From NCBI RefSeq assembly GCF_018390695.1, contig NZ_JAHBGF010000013.1, forward strand, positions 1 to 64,000: a stretch of 64,000 bases of DNA, written 5' to 3'. This stretch comes from Ancylobacter sonchi. Lineage in GTDB: Bacteria > Pseudomonadota > Alphaproteobacteria > Rhizobiales > Xanthobacteraceae. This document shows, piece by piece, positions 26,100-35,514 of the stretch (within the stretch, counting starts at the first letter, position 1; every line of letters starts with the position of its first letter). Both the position numbers and the translations under genes were made by a program. The notes beneath the pieces were generated by a model. That model was not told where the DNA came from. It did no database searches and was given only the letters and a program-made list of their open reading frames with translations.

Positions 26100-27269
26100 A
26101 TGTCCAACATCAGCTTGCCGAAAGTGACCATCCGCTCCATCGCCGTCGCCCCCCTGTTCGGCGAAAGCCCGAAGGGCGGCTGGTCGGCCGAGATCAAACC
26201 GGAAGATTCCGTCCACGCGCTGATCGCCGTGCACACGGAAGAAGGCATCACCGGTCATGGCAGCGTGTTCACCGACGGGCGGCTCGTCCAGGCCGCCGTC
26301 GACGTGCTCGAGCCGCTCTGGCGCGGCGAGAACGCCCTCGAGCCCGAGCGCGTCACCGAAAAGCTGCATCAGAACAGCTTCTGGATGGGGCGCGGTGGCA
26401 GCCTCACCCATGCGATCAGCGGCATCGACATCGCGCTGTGGGACATATTGGGCAAGAGCCTCGGCCAGCCCGTGGGGAGGCTGCTCGGCGGCACCTATCG
26501 CGACCGCGTCACGCCCTATTGCTCGCTGTTGATGGAGGAGCCCGAGCGCATGGCCGACGTCATCGGCCCGCATCGCGCGCGCGGCTTCAAGGCCTTCAAG
26601 ATCGGCTGGGGGCCCTTCGGTCGACGCGACAGCACGAAGCTCGACGAGGCGATCGTGCGGGCCGCCCGCGAGGCGGCGGGGCCGGATGCCCAGCTCTTTG
26701 TCGACGCGGGAGCCTCCGACGCCTATTGGCCGCAGGGGCTGAAATGGGCGCTCAACACCGCGCAGATGCTGCGCGACTACGATGTAGGCTGGTTCGAGGA
26801 GCCGCTGCGGCCGGACGCGCTGGAGGGGTTCCGCACGCTGCGCCGGGCGAGCCCGGTGCCGATCGCCGGCGGCGAGGTGCTCACCCGGCGGCAGAGTTTC
26901 GTCCCCTGGCTCTCCACCGGCGCCCTCGACATCGTACAACCGGACGTGACCAAGGTCGGCGGCATCAGCGAGCAGCGGCGCATCGCCTGGCTCGCCGATG
27001 ATTTCGGCCTGCGCTATGTCGGCCATGGCTGGAACACCGCGCTGGGACTGGCCGCGGATCTTCACCTCGCCGCCGCGCTGCCGCACTGCGACCTCGTCGA
27101 GTTCATCGGCGGCAGCGCCTATGTCGACGGCATCGTCGCCGAGCCCTTCATTCTCGACGACGAGGGCAAGCTGCATATCCCCGATCGGCCGGGTCTCGGC
27201 ATCCACCTTGATCCCGAGGCACTGGCGCGTTTCACCCACACGCCCGCTTCGCTTTTCGCCCCGACATAA
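26100..27269 (+). CDS. enolase-superfamily sugar-acid dehydratase (copy 2)
   Basis: 389 residues from ATG at 26100 (a GTG at 26091, immediately after the permease stop, is an alternative). Capping domain then barrel with lysine motif FKIGWGPFG, metal ligands in LFVDAG, WFEEPL and GGEVL, and dyad regions QPDVTKVGG and GHGWNTA, as in the mandelate racemase subgroup. Probably dehydrates an aldonate to the 2-keto-3-deoxy acid that feeds the SDR and FAH-family enzymes just downstream. It differs clearly from copy 1, so the two may take different sugar acids. Confidence 0.86.
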   Translation: MSNISLPKVTIRSIAVAPLFGESPKGGWSAEIKPEDSVHALIAVHTEEGITGHGSVFTDGRLVQAAVDVLEPLWRGENALEPERVTEKLHQNSFWMGRGGSLTHAISGIDIALWDILGKSLGQPVGRLLGGTYRDRVTPYCSLLMEEPERMADVIGPHRARGFKAFKIGWGPFGRRDSTKLDEAIVRAAREAAGPDAQLFVDAGASDAYWPQGLKWALNTAQMLRDYDVGWFEEPLRPDALEGFRTLRRASPVPIAGGEVLTRRQSFVPWLSTGALDIVQPDVTKVGGISEQRRIAWLADDFGLRYVGHGWNTALGLAADLHLAAALPHCDLVEFIGGSAYVDGIVAEPFILDDEGKLHIPDRPGLGIHLDPEALARFTHTPASLFAPT

Positions 27270-27339
27270 GGTCCGCTGCGAGAAGCCCACGGGCCGTTCA
27301 GCCGAGCGACCCGTATCGATATCAAAGGAGAAAGCGTCG

Positions 27340-28185
27340 ATGAAGCTTGTCCGTTACGGTCAACCGGGGGCGGAGCGTCCCGCCATCCTCGATGCGCAGG
27401 GCGTGCTGCGCGATCTTTCGGGCGTGGTGCCCGACATCGGCGGCGCGACGCTGCTGCCCGAAGGCCTCGCCAAGATCGCCGCGCTCGACCTGTCGACGCT
27501 GCCGGCGGTGGACGGCAATCCCCGCATCGGCGCCTGCGTCGGGCAGGTCGGCAAGTTCATCTGCGTCGGACTGAACTACACCGACCACGCCGCCGAATCC
27601 GGCATGGCGATCCCCGACGAGCCGGTGCTGTTCATGAAGACCACCAGCTGCATCGTCGGCCCCAATGACGACGTCGAGATCCCCCGCGGTTCGGAAAAGA
27701 CCGACTGGGAGGTCGAGCTCGGCATCGTCATCGGCAAGGCCGCCAAATACGTGTCGAAGGAAGACGCCTACGACCACGTCGCCGGCTATTGCGTGATCAA
27801 CGACGTCTCCGAGCGCCACTTCCAGCTCGAGCGCGGCGGCCAGTGGGACAAGGGCAAGGGCTGCGACACCTTCGGCCCGATCGGCCCGTGGCTGGTCACC
27901 ACCGACGAGATCACCGACCCGCACGTGCTGGACATGTGGCTGGAGGTCGACGGCAAGCGCTACCAGAACGGCTCGACGCGCACGATGATCTTCGATGTGC
28001 CGACCATCGTGTCCTACATCAGCCAGTTCATGAGCCTGCAGCCGGGCGACATCATCTCCACCGGCACCCCGCCGGGCGTCGGCCTCGGCCAGAAGCCGCC
28101 GGTCTATCTCAAGGCCGGCCAGACCATGCGCCTCGCCATTTCCGGCCTCGGCGAGCAGCAGCAGACCACCGTTCCGGCGGCGTGA
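27340..28185 (+). CDS. FAH-family hydrolase, probable 2,4-diketo-3-deoxy sugar-acid hydrolase
   Basis: 281 residues from ATG at 27340 (AAGGAG 9 nt upstream). Fumarylacetoacetate-hydrolase fold: CVGLNYTDHAAE, the metal motif WEVELG, KGCDTFGPIGPW and STGTPPGVG. Close in pattern to enzymes that split 2,4-diketo-3-deoxy-L-fuconate or -rhamnonate into pyruvate plus a small acid. The directly following SDR would make that diketo substrate, which supports the call. The FAH family has other members acting on aromatic ring-cleavage products, which fit the neighbours less well. Confidence 0.86.
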   Translation: MKLVRYGQPGAERPAILDAQGVLRDLSGVVPDIGGATLLPEGLAKIAALDLSTLPAVDGNPRIGACVGQVGKFICVGLNYTDHAAESGMAIPDEPVLFMKTTSCIVGPNDDVEIPRGSEKTDWEVELGIVIGKAAKYVSKEDAYDHVAGYCVINDVSERHFQLERGGQWDKGKGCDTFGPIGPWLVTTDEITDPHVLDMWLEVDGKRYQNGSTRTMIFDVPTIVSYISQFMSLQPGDIISTGTPPGVGLGQKPPVYLKAGQTMRLAISGLGEQQQTTVPAA

Positions 28186-28198
28186 AGGAATTAGCCAG

Positions 28199-28951
28199 AT
28201 GAACAAGCTCGACCTCACCGGCCGCGTCGCCATCATCACCGGCGGCGCCCGCGGCATCGGCTACGCCACCGCCGAGCGCATGCTCGCCTCCGGCGCCTCC
28301 GTCGCGCTGTGGGACATCGACGCCGCCCGCCTCGACGAGGCGGCGGCCGAACTCGGCAAGCTCGGCAAGGTGTCCACCCATGTCGTCGAACTGACCGACG
28401 AGGCCTCGGTCACCGCCGCCACCGAGGCGACGGCGGCGGCGCACGGCAAGATCGACATCCTGGTCAACAATGCCGGCATCACCGGCGGCAACGGCAAGCT
28501 GTGGGAGCTCGACACCGAGACCTGGCGCCGGGTGATCGACGTCAACCTCGTCGGGCCGTTCCTGACCTGCAAGGCCGTGGTGCCGCACCTGATCAAGAAC
28601 GGCTGGGGGCGCATCGTCAACGTCGCCTCCATCGCCGGCAAGGAAGGCAACCCGAACGCCTCGCACTATTCGGCGTCGAAGGCCGGGCTGATCGGGCTGA
28701 CCAAGTCGCTCGGCAAGGAGCTGGCGACCTCGAACATCCTCGTCAACGCCATCACCCCGGCGGCGGCGAAGACCGAGATCTTCAACCAGATGAAGCAGGA
28801 GCACATCGACTTCATGCTGTCGAAGATCCCGATGAACCGCTTCCTGGCGGTCGACGAGGCGGCGGCGCTGATCTCGTGGCTGTCCTCCGAGGACTGCGCC
28901 TTCTCCACCGGCTCCGTGTTCGACATCTCCGGCGGCCGCGCCGTCTACTGA
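28199..28951 (+). CDS. SDR-family oxidoreductase, probable 2-keto-3-deoxy sugar-acid 4-dehydrogenase
   Basis: 250 residues; AAGGA precedes the ATG. SDR signatures: TGGARGIG, NNAG, Ser in NVASIAG and YSASK. In the known L-fuconate and L-rhamnonate routes an SDR of this type oxidises C4 of the 2-keto-3-deoxy acid to the 2,4-diketo acid, which the FAH-family enzyme then cleaves. Its position 13 bp after that gene fits. A generic sugar-alcohol dehydrogenase is the alternative. Confidence 0.85.
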   Translation: MNKLDLTGRVAIITGGARGIGYATAERMLASGASVALWDIDAARLDEAAAELGKLGKVSTHVVELTDEASVTAATEATAAAHGKIDILVNNAGITGGNGKLWELDTETWRRVIDVNLVGPFLTCKAVVPHLIKNGWGRIVNVASIAGKEGNPNASHYSASKAGLIGLTKSLGKELATSNILVNAITPAAAKTEIFNQMKQEHIDFMLSKIPMNRFLAVDEAAALISWLSSEDCAFSTGSVFDISGGRAVY

Positions 28952-29459
28952 GGCGGCGCCGGGAGACACTCCGCCCGACATCGGCCCAAACATTGCAGAT
29001 CGAGCCCGGCTCCAGCCCAAGTCAAAACAGGACGCAATCGGCGGTCATTGCGTGACATGGCGTAGTCTTGGCGCGCCGACCTTGATGACAGTGAAAACTA
29101 ACGCCTCCGCTGCGGCGCTCGAGGATGCACACTTCAAGGTGGTTGAGAACGCCGACTACACGACGCTGCTCGAATACCGCCCGTGTTCCGGCTTTGATGC
29201 CAAAGATGTGCGTGATCATCTGCAAGTCGACAAAATCCGCCGATGGCAGCATCAGTGGCCGTGGCAACCAAGATGAGAACTATGTGTTCGCTACAGCGCT
29301 ATGACGCATGTGATCCGTAGCCGAGCTCGACGAGGCCCGTTTCATGTATTCAGCTTCGAGATCGCGGAGAAACATAGATTAATTCACCAGATATTATCCT
29401 GCATTAAGACGAACACCAATATTTACTTCCAGCGAAACCGATGAGGTACGGAGACGACC
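28952..29459. other. intergenic gap without supported gene
   Basis: About 500 bp between convergent transcription units. Short open frames on both strands (29052-29276 plus, 29022-29267 minus) overlap antisense and have no ribosome-binding site or known motif. No clear hairpin was found. It may hold gene debris, but I cannot name it. Confidence 0.35.
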
Positions 29460-30578
29460 CTACAGGAACAGATCGCCTTTACCGCAGAGAAAACTCTCCA
29501 ATAGTGCCATGGGGGCGCCGATCTCGATGCCGCGCTCGGCAAGCCAACCGTCATTGTAGAGTGTGGAGGCGTAACGCTCTCCCGAGTCGCAAAGAATGGA
29601 GACGATCGATCCGGTTTCGCCGAAAGCCGCCATCTCCTCGGCCAGTTTGAGCGCCGCATAGACATTGGTCCCCGTCGAACCGCCGCAGCGGCGGCCGAGC
29701 ATGTCACTGACGACGCGCATGGTGGCGACGGACAACGTGTCCGGGACCGTGATCATCCGGTCGACCACATCGGGAATGAATGAGGGTTCGACACGCGGAC
29801 GGCCGATGCCCTCGATGATGGATCGGCAGTGGTCGACCTCCAGTATCGAACGATCCTCATAGTGCCGATGGAACACCGATTCCGTGGGGTCGGCGACACA
29901 AAGCCGGGTTGAGTGGCGCTGGTAGCGGATATAGCGCCCGATCGTCGCCGAGGTGCCACCGGTTCCGGCACCGGTCACGATCCACTTCGGCACCGGATCG
30001 GGCTCCTGCGACATCTGGCTGAAGATCGATTCAGCGATGTTGTTGTTGCCGCGCCAGTCGGTCGCGCGCTCAGCGAAGGTAAACTGGTCGATGTAGAAAC
30101 CGCCCGTCTTGCGGGCGAGCTCGGCGGCCTCGCCATAAACGGCCTTCGGATTCTCGACCAGATGGCAGCGGCCTCCCTGAAACTCGATAGCCGCGATCTT
30201 CTCCGGCGAGGTGGTGCGGGGCATCACCGCCACGAAATCGAGGCCGATCAGGCGGGCGAAATAGGCTTCCGATACAGCGGTCGATCCGCTCGACGCCTCG
30301 ACGATCAGGGTCTGCGGCCCGATCCAGCCGTTACACAGCGCATAGAGAAACAGCGAGCGCGCCAGCCGGTGCTTCAGGCTGCCGGTCGGATGGCTCGACT
30401 CGTCTTTCAGATAGAGCGTGATGCCGGGAAGCGCGGGCAGCGGCACGCGGATGAGATGCGTGTCGGCGGAGCGGTTGATGTCCGCTTCGATGCGCTGGAT
30501 GGCGGTGCACAGCCAGTCGCGTGGCTGCGAGTTGGAATGACGAATAGGGTGTGGTGAGACCTGGATGAGGTTCGTCAT
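29460..30578 (-). CDS. PLP-dependent cysteine synthase-family protein, Cds1-like
   Basis: 372 residues, fold-type II PLP enzyme. The Schiff-base lysine is K69 in TGSLKHR; the phosphate-binding loop [14 protein letters not shown] and the Ser/Cys near the C-terminus (LCDSGERY) are present. The C-terminal DGWLAERG segment is typical of the Cds1 subgroup of L-cysteine desulfhydrases rather than CysK synthases. Cds1-type enzymes release sulfide, pyruvate and ammonia from cysteine. It is separated from the amidohydrolase operon by a strong hairpin and so is probably transcribed alone. Confidence 0.82.
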   Translation of the reverse strand: MTNLIQVSPHPIRHSNSQPRDWLCTAIQRIEADINRSADTHLIRVPLPALPGITLYLKDESSHPTGSLKHRLARSLFLYALCNGWIGPQTLIVEASSGSTAVSEAYFARLIGLDFVAVMPRTTSPEKIAAIEFQGGRCHLVENPKAVYGEAAELARKTGGFYIDQFTFAERATDWRGNNNIAESIFSQMSQEPDPVPKWIVTGAGTGGTSATIGRYIRYQRHSTRLCVADPTESVFHRHYEDRSILEVDHCRSIIEGIGRPRVEPSFIPDVVDRMITVPDTLSVATMRVVSDMLGRRCGGSTGTNVYAALKLAEEMAAFGETGSIVSILCDSGERYASTLYNDGWLAERGIEIGAPMALLESFLCGKGDLFL

Positions 30579-30732
30579 TTCGGACTCTCAGCATACAGAC
30601 GAGATGATACTTGGTTGGGGTTCATAGCTTCGCCAAGTTTACCGGTGCCATACGGCATCTTCCGGGCGCAGCGCGAATGATGTCCTGCGCCGCCCACGAG
30701 AGTGGGCGCCCGATCAAGCTTTTGCCCGGCGA

Positions 30733-30767
30733 CGCCATGGCCTGTTCAGGACGAGCAGGCCATGGCG
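30733..30767. terminator. hairpin downstream of the amidohydrolase operon
   Basis: CGCCATGGCCTG and its complement make a perfect 12-bp stem with an 11-nt loop, 45 bp after the amidohydrolase stop. It probably ends the minus-strand transport/amidohydrolase transcript. No T tract is present. Confidence 0.6.
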
Positions 30768-30811
30768 GGTACGGGTTCCCGCATCCTACGACACGGCGGC
30801 GCCGACAGATC

Positions 30812-32515
30812 TCAAGCAGGCACGCGAGCTTCTTTGGCAATGCCGACCTTGTCTTCGTCACGCGCGAATACCCGCTCACCGCCGATCCATGTCTGGTTCG
30901 GCATCATGTCCCGCAGCATGTCCGAAGGAACGGTGAGCGGATTGTCGTCGAACACGACGAAATCAGCGAACTTGCCCGGCTCAAGGGAGCCGATCTCATG
31001 CTCACGCCCGATCGAGCGCGCGGCAAAACGGGTGTACATCCGCAACGAGGTCATGACGTCGAGGTTCTCGCCGTCAGTGAGCGTCTCGCCATTGTTCATT
31101 TCCCGCGTGACCATCGCCCAGATGCCGAACATGGGAACGTGCTGCTTCGGGTGAATGCCGATCGCGTCAGAGTTTCCGGGAACAGCGAACTTCTGCTCCA
31201 TCACCATCCGGCGCATGGGAAAGAGGTCGGCGCCACGCACCGGTCCCAGGTTCTTACGATAGCCCGCGGCCGTGGTGTAGATGAACGGAGGCTGCGGCAC
31301 TGGCAGCACACCCAATTCCGCGAAGCGCTTGGCGCGTTCGTCGGTCCACAGGCAGTTGCCGGCATGCTCGATCCGGTGGGCCGCGCCGTTCGCTGCCTTG
31401 CGCTCCGGCAGAGCGGCGAAGGCATCCAGCACAACGTCCTGCGCCAGATCGCCGATCGCATGGACGCAGATCTGGTAGCCCGCGCCATGCAGCTTGCCGA
31501 CGATCTCCGAGAATTCCTCGGGCTTGAAGGAAAGGTGGCCCTTCAGATCGCTGCCCCAATAGGGCTCGTACATCGCCGCGGCGCGGGACGTCAGGCCGCC
31601 ATCGATGAACATCTTCATTCCGCCGAGTTTCAGTCGGCTCGGGTCCGCTTTGGCGAAACGGGCGGCGATCTTCCCTGACAGGGCATCCTCCAGCGGGCAG
31701 ACGGAGGGTACCTTGGGATAGAGCGCGACGCGGATCTTCAGATCCTTGCGCCGCTCCATCTCCAGATAGGCGTCGACGCCGCCGCGGAACAGCGTGAACT
31801 CGGTGATCGCCGTGACGCCGTTCTCAAGAAAGCTCGCCTGAGCATTGGCGAGGGCGGGGCCGACTTCCTCATAGGGCCAGTCCGGCGCGTTCAGCGCGTG
31901 CCACATGTCGTTGGACACGCCATTTGGGACACCGTCCGCGTCGCGCTCCAGATAGCCACCATCCGAATCGGGCGTGTTCTCGTCCACGCCCAGCACCTCG
32001 AGAGCCTTGGAGTTGAAGACATTGATGTGGAAGCTGAAACGCACCACCACCGGATGCTCGGTGCTGACACGGTCGAGATCCCAGCGATTGGGATAGCGGC
32101 CTTCGGCGATATGCTGGTTCTGATAGTGCATGCCCTGGCCGAGGACCCATTTTCCCACCGGCAAGCTCGCCGCTTTCTCGGCGAGGCGCTCGACCATGTC
32201 GTCGATGGACTTCACGAGCGGCGGCTTGACGTTGACGGCAATGTTCCAGCCATAGGCGATCATTTCCATATGGGTGTGCGCGTCGATCAGACCGGGAACC
32301 ACGGTCTTACCGCCCATATCCACGATTGCGGCGCCCTTCGCCTGCTCCTCAGAGGGGTTGACCGCAACGACCCGGCCGCCATCAATCAACAGCGAGTTGG
32401 CAGTGGTCTCCGCCTCGTCCATGGTCAGGATGGTCGCGTTGGTGACGAGGATTCTCCCGGTCGGCACGCCGTTCGCCTTCGTGACGTTCAGGTTGGCGAT
32501 GTCTCGGTTGCTCAT
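30812..32515 (-). CDS. amidohydrolase family 3 (YtcJ-like)
   Basis: 567 residues. Metal-dependent hydrolase: GKTVVPGLIDAHTHME carries the first H-x-H ligands, further His residues lie in CVHAIGD and HRIEHAG, and a C-terminal Asp lies in the FVVFDDNPL segment. No signal peptide, so cytoplasmic. Family members hydrolyse amides, imides or exocyclic N-acyl groups. It is the last gene of the POPT importer operon, suggesting the imported solute is its substrate or precursor. The substrate is unknown. Confidence 0.85.
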   Translation of the reverse strand: MSNRDIANLNVTKANGVPTGRILVTNATILTMDEAETTANSLLIDGGRVVAVNPSEEQAKGAAIVDMGGKTVVPGLIDAHTHMEMIAYGWNIAVNVKPPLVKSIDDMVERLAEKAASLPVGKWVLGQGMHYQNQHIAEGRYPNRWDLDRVSTEHPVVVRFSFHINVFNSKALEVLGVDENTPDSDGGYLERDADGVPNGVSNDMWHALNAPDWPYEEVGPALANAQASFLENGVTAITEFTLFRGGVDAYLEMERRKDLKIRVALYPKVPSVCPLEDALSGKIAARFAKADPSRLKLGGMKMFIDGGLTSRAAAMYEPYWGSDLKGHLSFKPEEFSEIVGKLHGAGYQICVHAIGDLAQDVVLDAFAALPERKAANGAAHRIEHAGNCLWTDERAKRFAELGVLPVPQPPFIYTTAAGYRKNLGPVRGADLFPMRRMVMEQKFAVPGNSDAIGIHPKQHVPMFGIWAMVTREMNNGETLTDGENLDVMTSLRMYTRFAARSIGREHEIGSLEPGKFADFVVFDDNPLTVPSDMLRDMMPNQTWIGGERVFARDEDKVGIAKEARVPA

Positions 32516-32621
32516 GGGTCAAGTTCTCCTTGGGCCAACCCTGCCGGAGAGGCTCCGGTGCAGTGGCCTGATTTGGATTGATGAATGTGCGGGCGCCCGA
32601 CGTGCCCGCGGGCAAGTTGCG

Positions 32622-33449
32622 TCAGCCTTTGCTGAGAACCGTTCGGATGCCGATGAAGCGCTCGACCAACAGCACGAGGATAAGCGCAGTGAGCGAGCCA
32701 AGGCTGGCCACTGCATAAAGGCCCGGCGTGTTGGAAACCTCGGCGCTGCCGAACAGATACACGGGGAAGGTAGTCATCTTGGATCCGGCGAGGAACATCG
32801 TCACTGCGACATCCTCGAAGGACATGATGAAGCTCATGAACATCCCGGCGATGATGCCGGGGCGCATCAATGGAATGATCACCCGGATCAGCGTCGTCAG
32901 CGGGCCCGCCCCAAGTCCGGCGGCCGCCTCGTCATACTGGCCGCTGAGCGCCGAAAGGCGGGCGATGGTCGGCACCAGCACGAAGGGAAAGGTGTAGATC
33001 GTGTGGGCGATCAACAACCCCATGAAGGTGCCAACCAGCGGAATGGCAAGCGCGCCCTGCCAGAAGTAGAAGTACTGAAGGATGGCGACGCCGAGAATGA
33101 TCGCGGGGAACTGCAGGGGACTGCGCAGGGCGGCCTCAATCAGCGCCTTGCCGCGCAGGTTGCTCTTCACCATCGCGATCGCCGCCGGCACGCAGAGCAA
33201 CGCCGACAGGGTCGCGCAGCAGAGGCCGAGCACGAGGCTTCGCAGGAAGGTGTCGACGGCCACCTGTGGGATCTGCATGTAGGAGACCAGCGACCAGTCC
33301 CGCGGCGGAAAGATCACCGTCGTCGAGTTGAACGAGACGATCACCACCACGAAAAGTGGCATCACCAGAAAGACCACGGCCAGCACAGTCAGCGCATGCG
33401 CCGCGCCACAGAGCACCGCATCCACAACGCGTGAGATCATGTTTTTCAT
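32622..33449 (-). CDS. ABC transporter permease, PotC-like (second importer)
   Basis: 275 residues from ATG at 33449, overlapping the upstream stop (ATGA). About six transmembrane helices with coupling loop EAAAGLGAGPLTTLIRVIIP. Partner of the PotB-like permease; the importer is complete with ATPase and binding protein upstream. Same organisation as the 17.5-21.4 kb importer, but the sequences are distinct. Confidence 0.88.
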   Translation of the reverse strand: MKNMISRVVDAVLCGAAHALTVLAVVFLVMPLFVVVIVSFNSTTVIFPPRDWSLVSYMQIPQVAVDTFLRSLVLGLCCATLSALLCVPAAIAMVKSNLRGKALIEAALRSPLQFPAIILGVAILQYFYFWQGALAIPLVGTFMGLLIAHTIYTFPFVLVPTIARLSALSGQYDEAAAGLGAGPLTTLIRVIIPLMRPGIIAGMFMSFIMSFEDVAVTMFLAGSKMTTFPVYLFGSAEVSNTPGLYAVASLGSLTALILVLLVERFIGIRTVLSKG

Positions 33450-34312
33450 GATGACGAACCCCTCGCTCGGACGTTGCGGCGCCAGTGGGTAAGCAGAAGG
33501 ATGCCGATCGCGACGGCGCTGATCATCGCCACCAGCATGACCGACAGCGTCGCGGCGTAGCCGAAGTCGAAAAGCACCTGCGATGCCTGCTGGATCTGGA
33601 TCGCGATCACATTGACGCGCCCGCCTCCGAGCAGGACCGGCGTGGTGAAGTAGGCCGCGGTCGCCATGATCGCGATCAGCCCCACCGGGACGGCGTTCAT
33701 CCAGGTCATCGGCAGGTGAACGGTCAGAAAGGTCTTCCACCGCGAGGCACCAAGCCCGATTGCCGCCCGTTCGAAATCACGCGGCAGAGCCTCGATCACC
33801 GGAATGAGCCCGACCATCACCACCGGGACCTGGATGTGGATCATCCCGATCGCGACCGCGGTGAAATTGTTGATGAGCTGCAACGGCTGCGAAATCAGGC
33901 CAATAGCGATAAGCGCGTTGTTGATGGGCCCCTCGAACCCAAGCAGCACGCGCCAGCCCAGTGCACGGGCGATGGTACTGGTGAACAGCGAGGCGATAGC
34001 TGCGACGAAGATGATCTTGCCGATAACGGCGTTGCGCCGCACGATCTGGAAAGCCAGCAGATAGCCTAGGACCAGCGAGACTACGCCGGTCAGAACGCTC
34101 AGAAGAAGGGTGGTCGACAGCGACCGAAGAACCGAGGCCGAACGCAACGCATCGGTGAAGTTGCGAAGCGACAGGGTGGCCGTGCCGCCCGCATCGACTG
34201 CCAGACTGCCCCAGAGAAAATGCAGCACCGGGTAGGCGAAGAACACCAAAAAGAACAGGGCGAGCGGGATGATCCCGAGCCGGAACGGAGAGGACGAGGA
34301 AGAGCTCATCAC
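33446..34312 (-). CDS. ABC transporter permease, PotB-like (second importer)
   Basis: 288 residues, six predicted transmembrane segments, coupling loop RAAIGLGASRWKTFLTVHLP. Both ends overlap neighbouring genes by 4 bp, so it is translated as part of a polycistronic message with the ATPase and the PotC-like permease. Confidence 0.88.
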   Translation of the reverse strand: MMSSSSSSPFRLGIIPLALFFLVFFAYPVLHFLWGSLAVDAGGTATLSLRNFTDALRSASVLRSLSTTLLLSVLTGVVSLVLGYLLAFQIVRRNAVIGKIIFVAAIASLFTSTIARALGWRVLLGFEGPINNALIAIGLISQPLQLINNFTAVAIGMIHIQVPVVMVGLIPVIEALPRDFERAAIGLGASRWKTFLTVHLPMTWMNAVPVGLIAIMATAAYFTTPVLLGGGRVNVIAIQIQQASQVLFDFGYAATLSVMLVAMISAVAIGILLLTHWRRNVRARGSSS

Positions 34313-35382
34313 CGATCCTCCGGCAAATCCGCCGGCAGCAGGCGTGCATCCTGCGGCTGGAAGCTGACGAAGACGTCGGAGCCTTCCTCGAATACGGCAT
34401 GCCGGTGCTGTACCGCGAGCAGCGACCCGAGATCCGGGGTTTCCAGCCGCAAATGGGTGTTCACGCCATAGAACATGCGCTTCACAACCTTGGCCGGCAA
34501 TGCGCCCGGCCCAGAACTGGGGGCGCAGGTGATGTCTTCCGGGCGCAGCGACACACAGCCGGCATTCGTGCCCGGCAGGCTGCCCTCGACGTCGAACTCG
34601 TGGCCGGTCTTCGTCATCCGGACGCGCGCCCTGTTGCCATCGCGCGTCAGCACTTCGACAGCCAGTAGGTTGGTGGTGCCCAGGAATTCAGCGGTAAAGG
34701 CCGTCTTCGGTGAGTGATAGAGCCGCCAAGGGTCGCCAGCGTCGACGATCGCGCCGCCGCGCATGACGATGATCCGGTCGGACATCGCCATGGCCTCGCG
34801 CTGATCATGGGTCACGAGAACCGTGGTGAGCTGCAATTCCTGCTGCAGCGCCCGGATCTCCTCCTGCGCCCGTTCGCGCAGCTTGGTGTCAAGCGCGCCC
34901 ATCGGCTCGTCGAGCAGCAGCATGGTCGGGCGGATGACTATCGCCCGCGCCAGCGCCACGCGCTGCTGCTGACCGCCACTGAGCTCGAACGGGTAGCGCT
35001 CCAGATAGGTGTCCATCTGCACCATCGCGAGGGCCTCGATGGCGCGCCGGCGGCGCTCCGCCTGGGCAACGCCCCGGGTCCGTAGCCCGAACTCGACGTT
35101 CTCGACCGTCGTCAGATGGGGAAAGAGCACGAAATTCTGGAACACCATGCCGATGTCCCGGAACTGGGGAGGGATGGAGGTGATGTCCTTGCCATCGATC
35201 CGCAGCGATCCCCCGGCCGGCTTCAGATAGCCGCCAATGGCGCGCAGCAGAGACGTCTTGCCGGACCCCGAAGGGCCGAGCAGGGACACCAGTTCACCCT
35301 TCTCGATCGTTAGGTTGAGGTCGTCGATCGCAACCCAGCCGCCATAAGCGATCTTCAGGGAGTCGATCTCAAGTCTGCTCAT
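34309..35382 (-). CDS. ABC transporter ATP-binding protein, PotA-like (second importer)
   Basis: 357 residues from ATG at 35382 (GAGGG upstream; an in-frame start at 35424 is less likely). Walker A GPSGSGKTS, signature LSGGQQQR, Walker B MLLLDEPMGALD and a C-terminal TOBE domain. Energises the second POPT importer. It is separated from the binding-protein gene by a hairpin. Confidence 0.9.
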   Translation of the reverse strand: MSRLEIDSLKIAYGGWVAIDDLNLTIEKGELVSLLGPSGSGKTSLLRAIGGYLKPAGGSLRIDGKDITSIPPQFRDIGMVFQNFVLFPHLTTVENVEFGLRTRGVAQAERRRRAIEALAMVQMDTYLERYPFELSGGQQQRVALARAIVIRPTMLLLDEPMGALDTKLRERAQEEIRALQQELQLTTVLVTHDQREAMAMSDRIIVMRGGAIVDAGDPWRLYHSPKTAFTAEFLGTTNLLAVEVLTRDGNRARVRMTKTGHEFDVEGSLPGTNAGCVSLRPEDITCAPSSGPGALPAKVVKRMFYGVNTHLRLETPDLGSLLAVQHRHAVFEEGSDVFVSFQPQDARLLPADLPEDR

Positions 35383-35469
35383 TGCCACGCCCTCGTCGGA
35401 TGCACTTGTTACTAGGGTCGCCAAAACGTTCGGGTGGCGTGCGTTACAGGTCTTCGGACCGAAGCCGGC

Positions 35470-35500
35470 AACGGACGGCGGCGTCTAAGGGCCGTCCGTT
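35470..35500. terminator. hairpin between binding-protein and ATPase genes (second importer)
   Basis: AACGGACGGC and GCCGTCCGTT form a perfect 10-bp stem with an 11-nt loop, just after the binding-protein stop. Same position and presumably the same role (excess binding protein) as the hairpin at 20318-20344. Confidence 0.6.
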
Positions 35501-35514
35501 ACCGCTTACGGGGG

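Noticed and set aside
25296-27290. Minus-strand open frame of about 660 codons
   Set aside because: Antisense shadow of the permease and dehydratase genes, which have clear domains and ribosome-binding sites.
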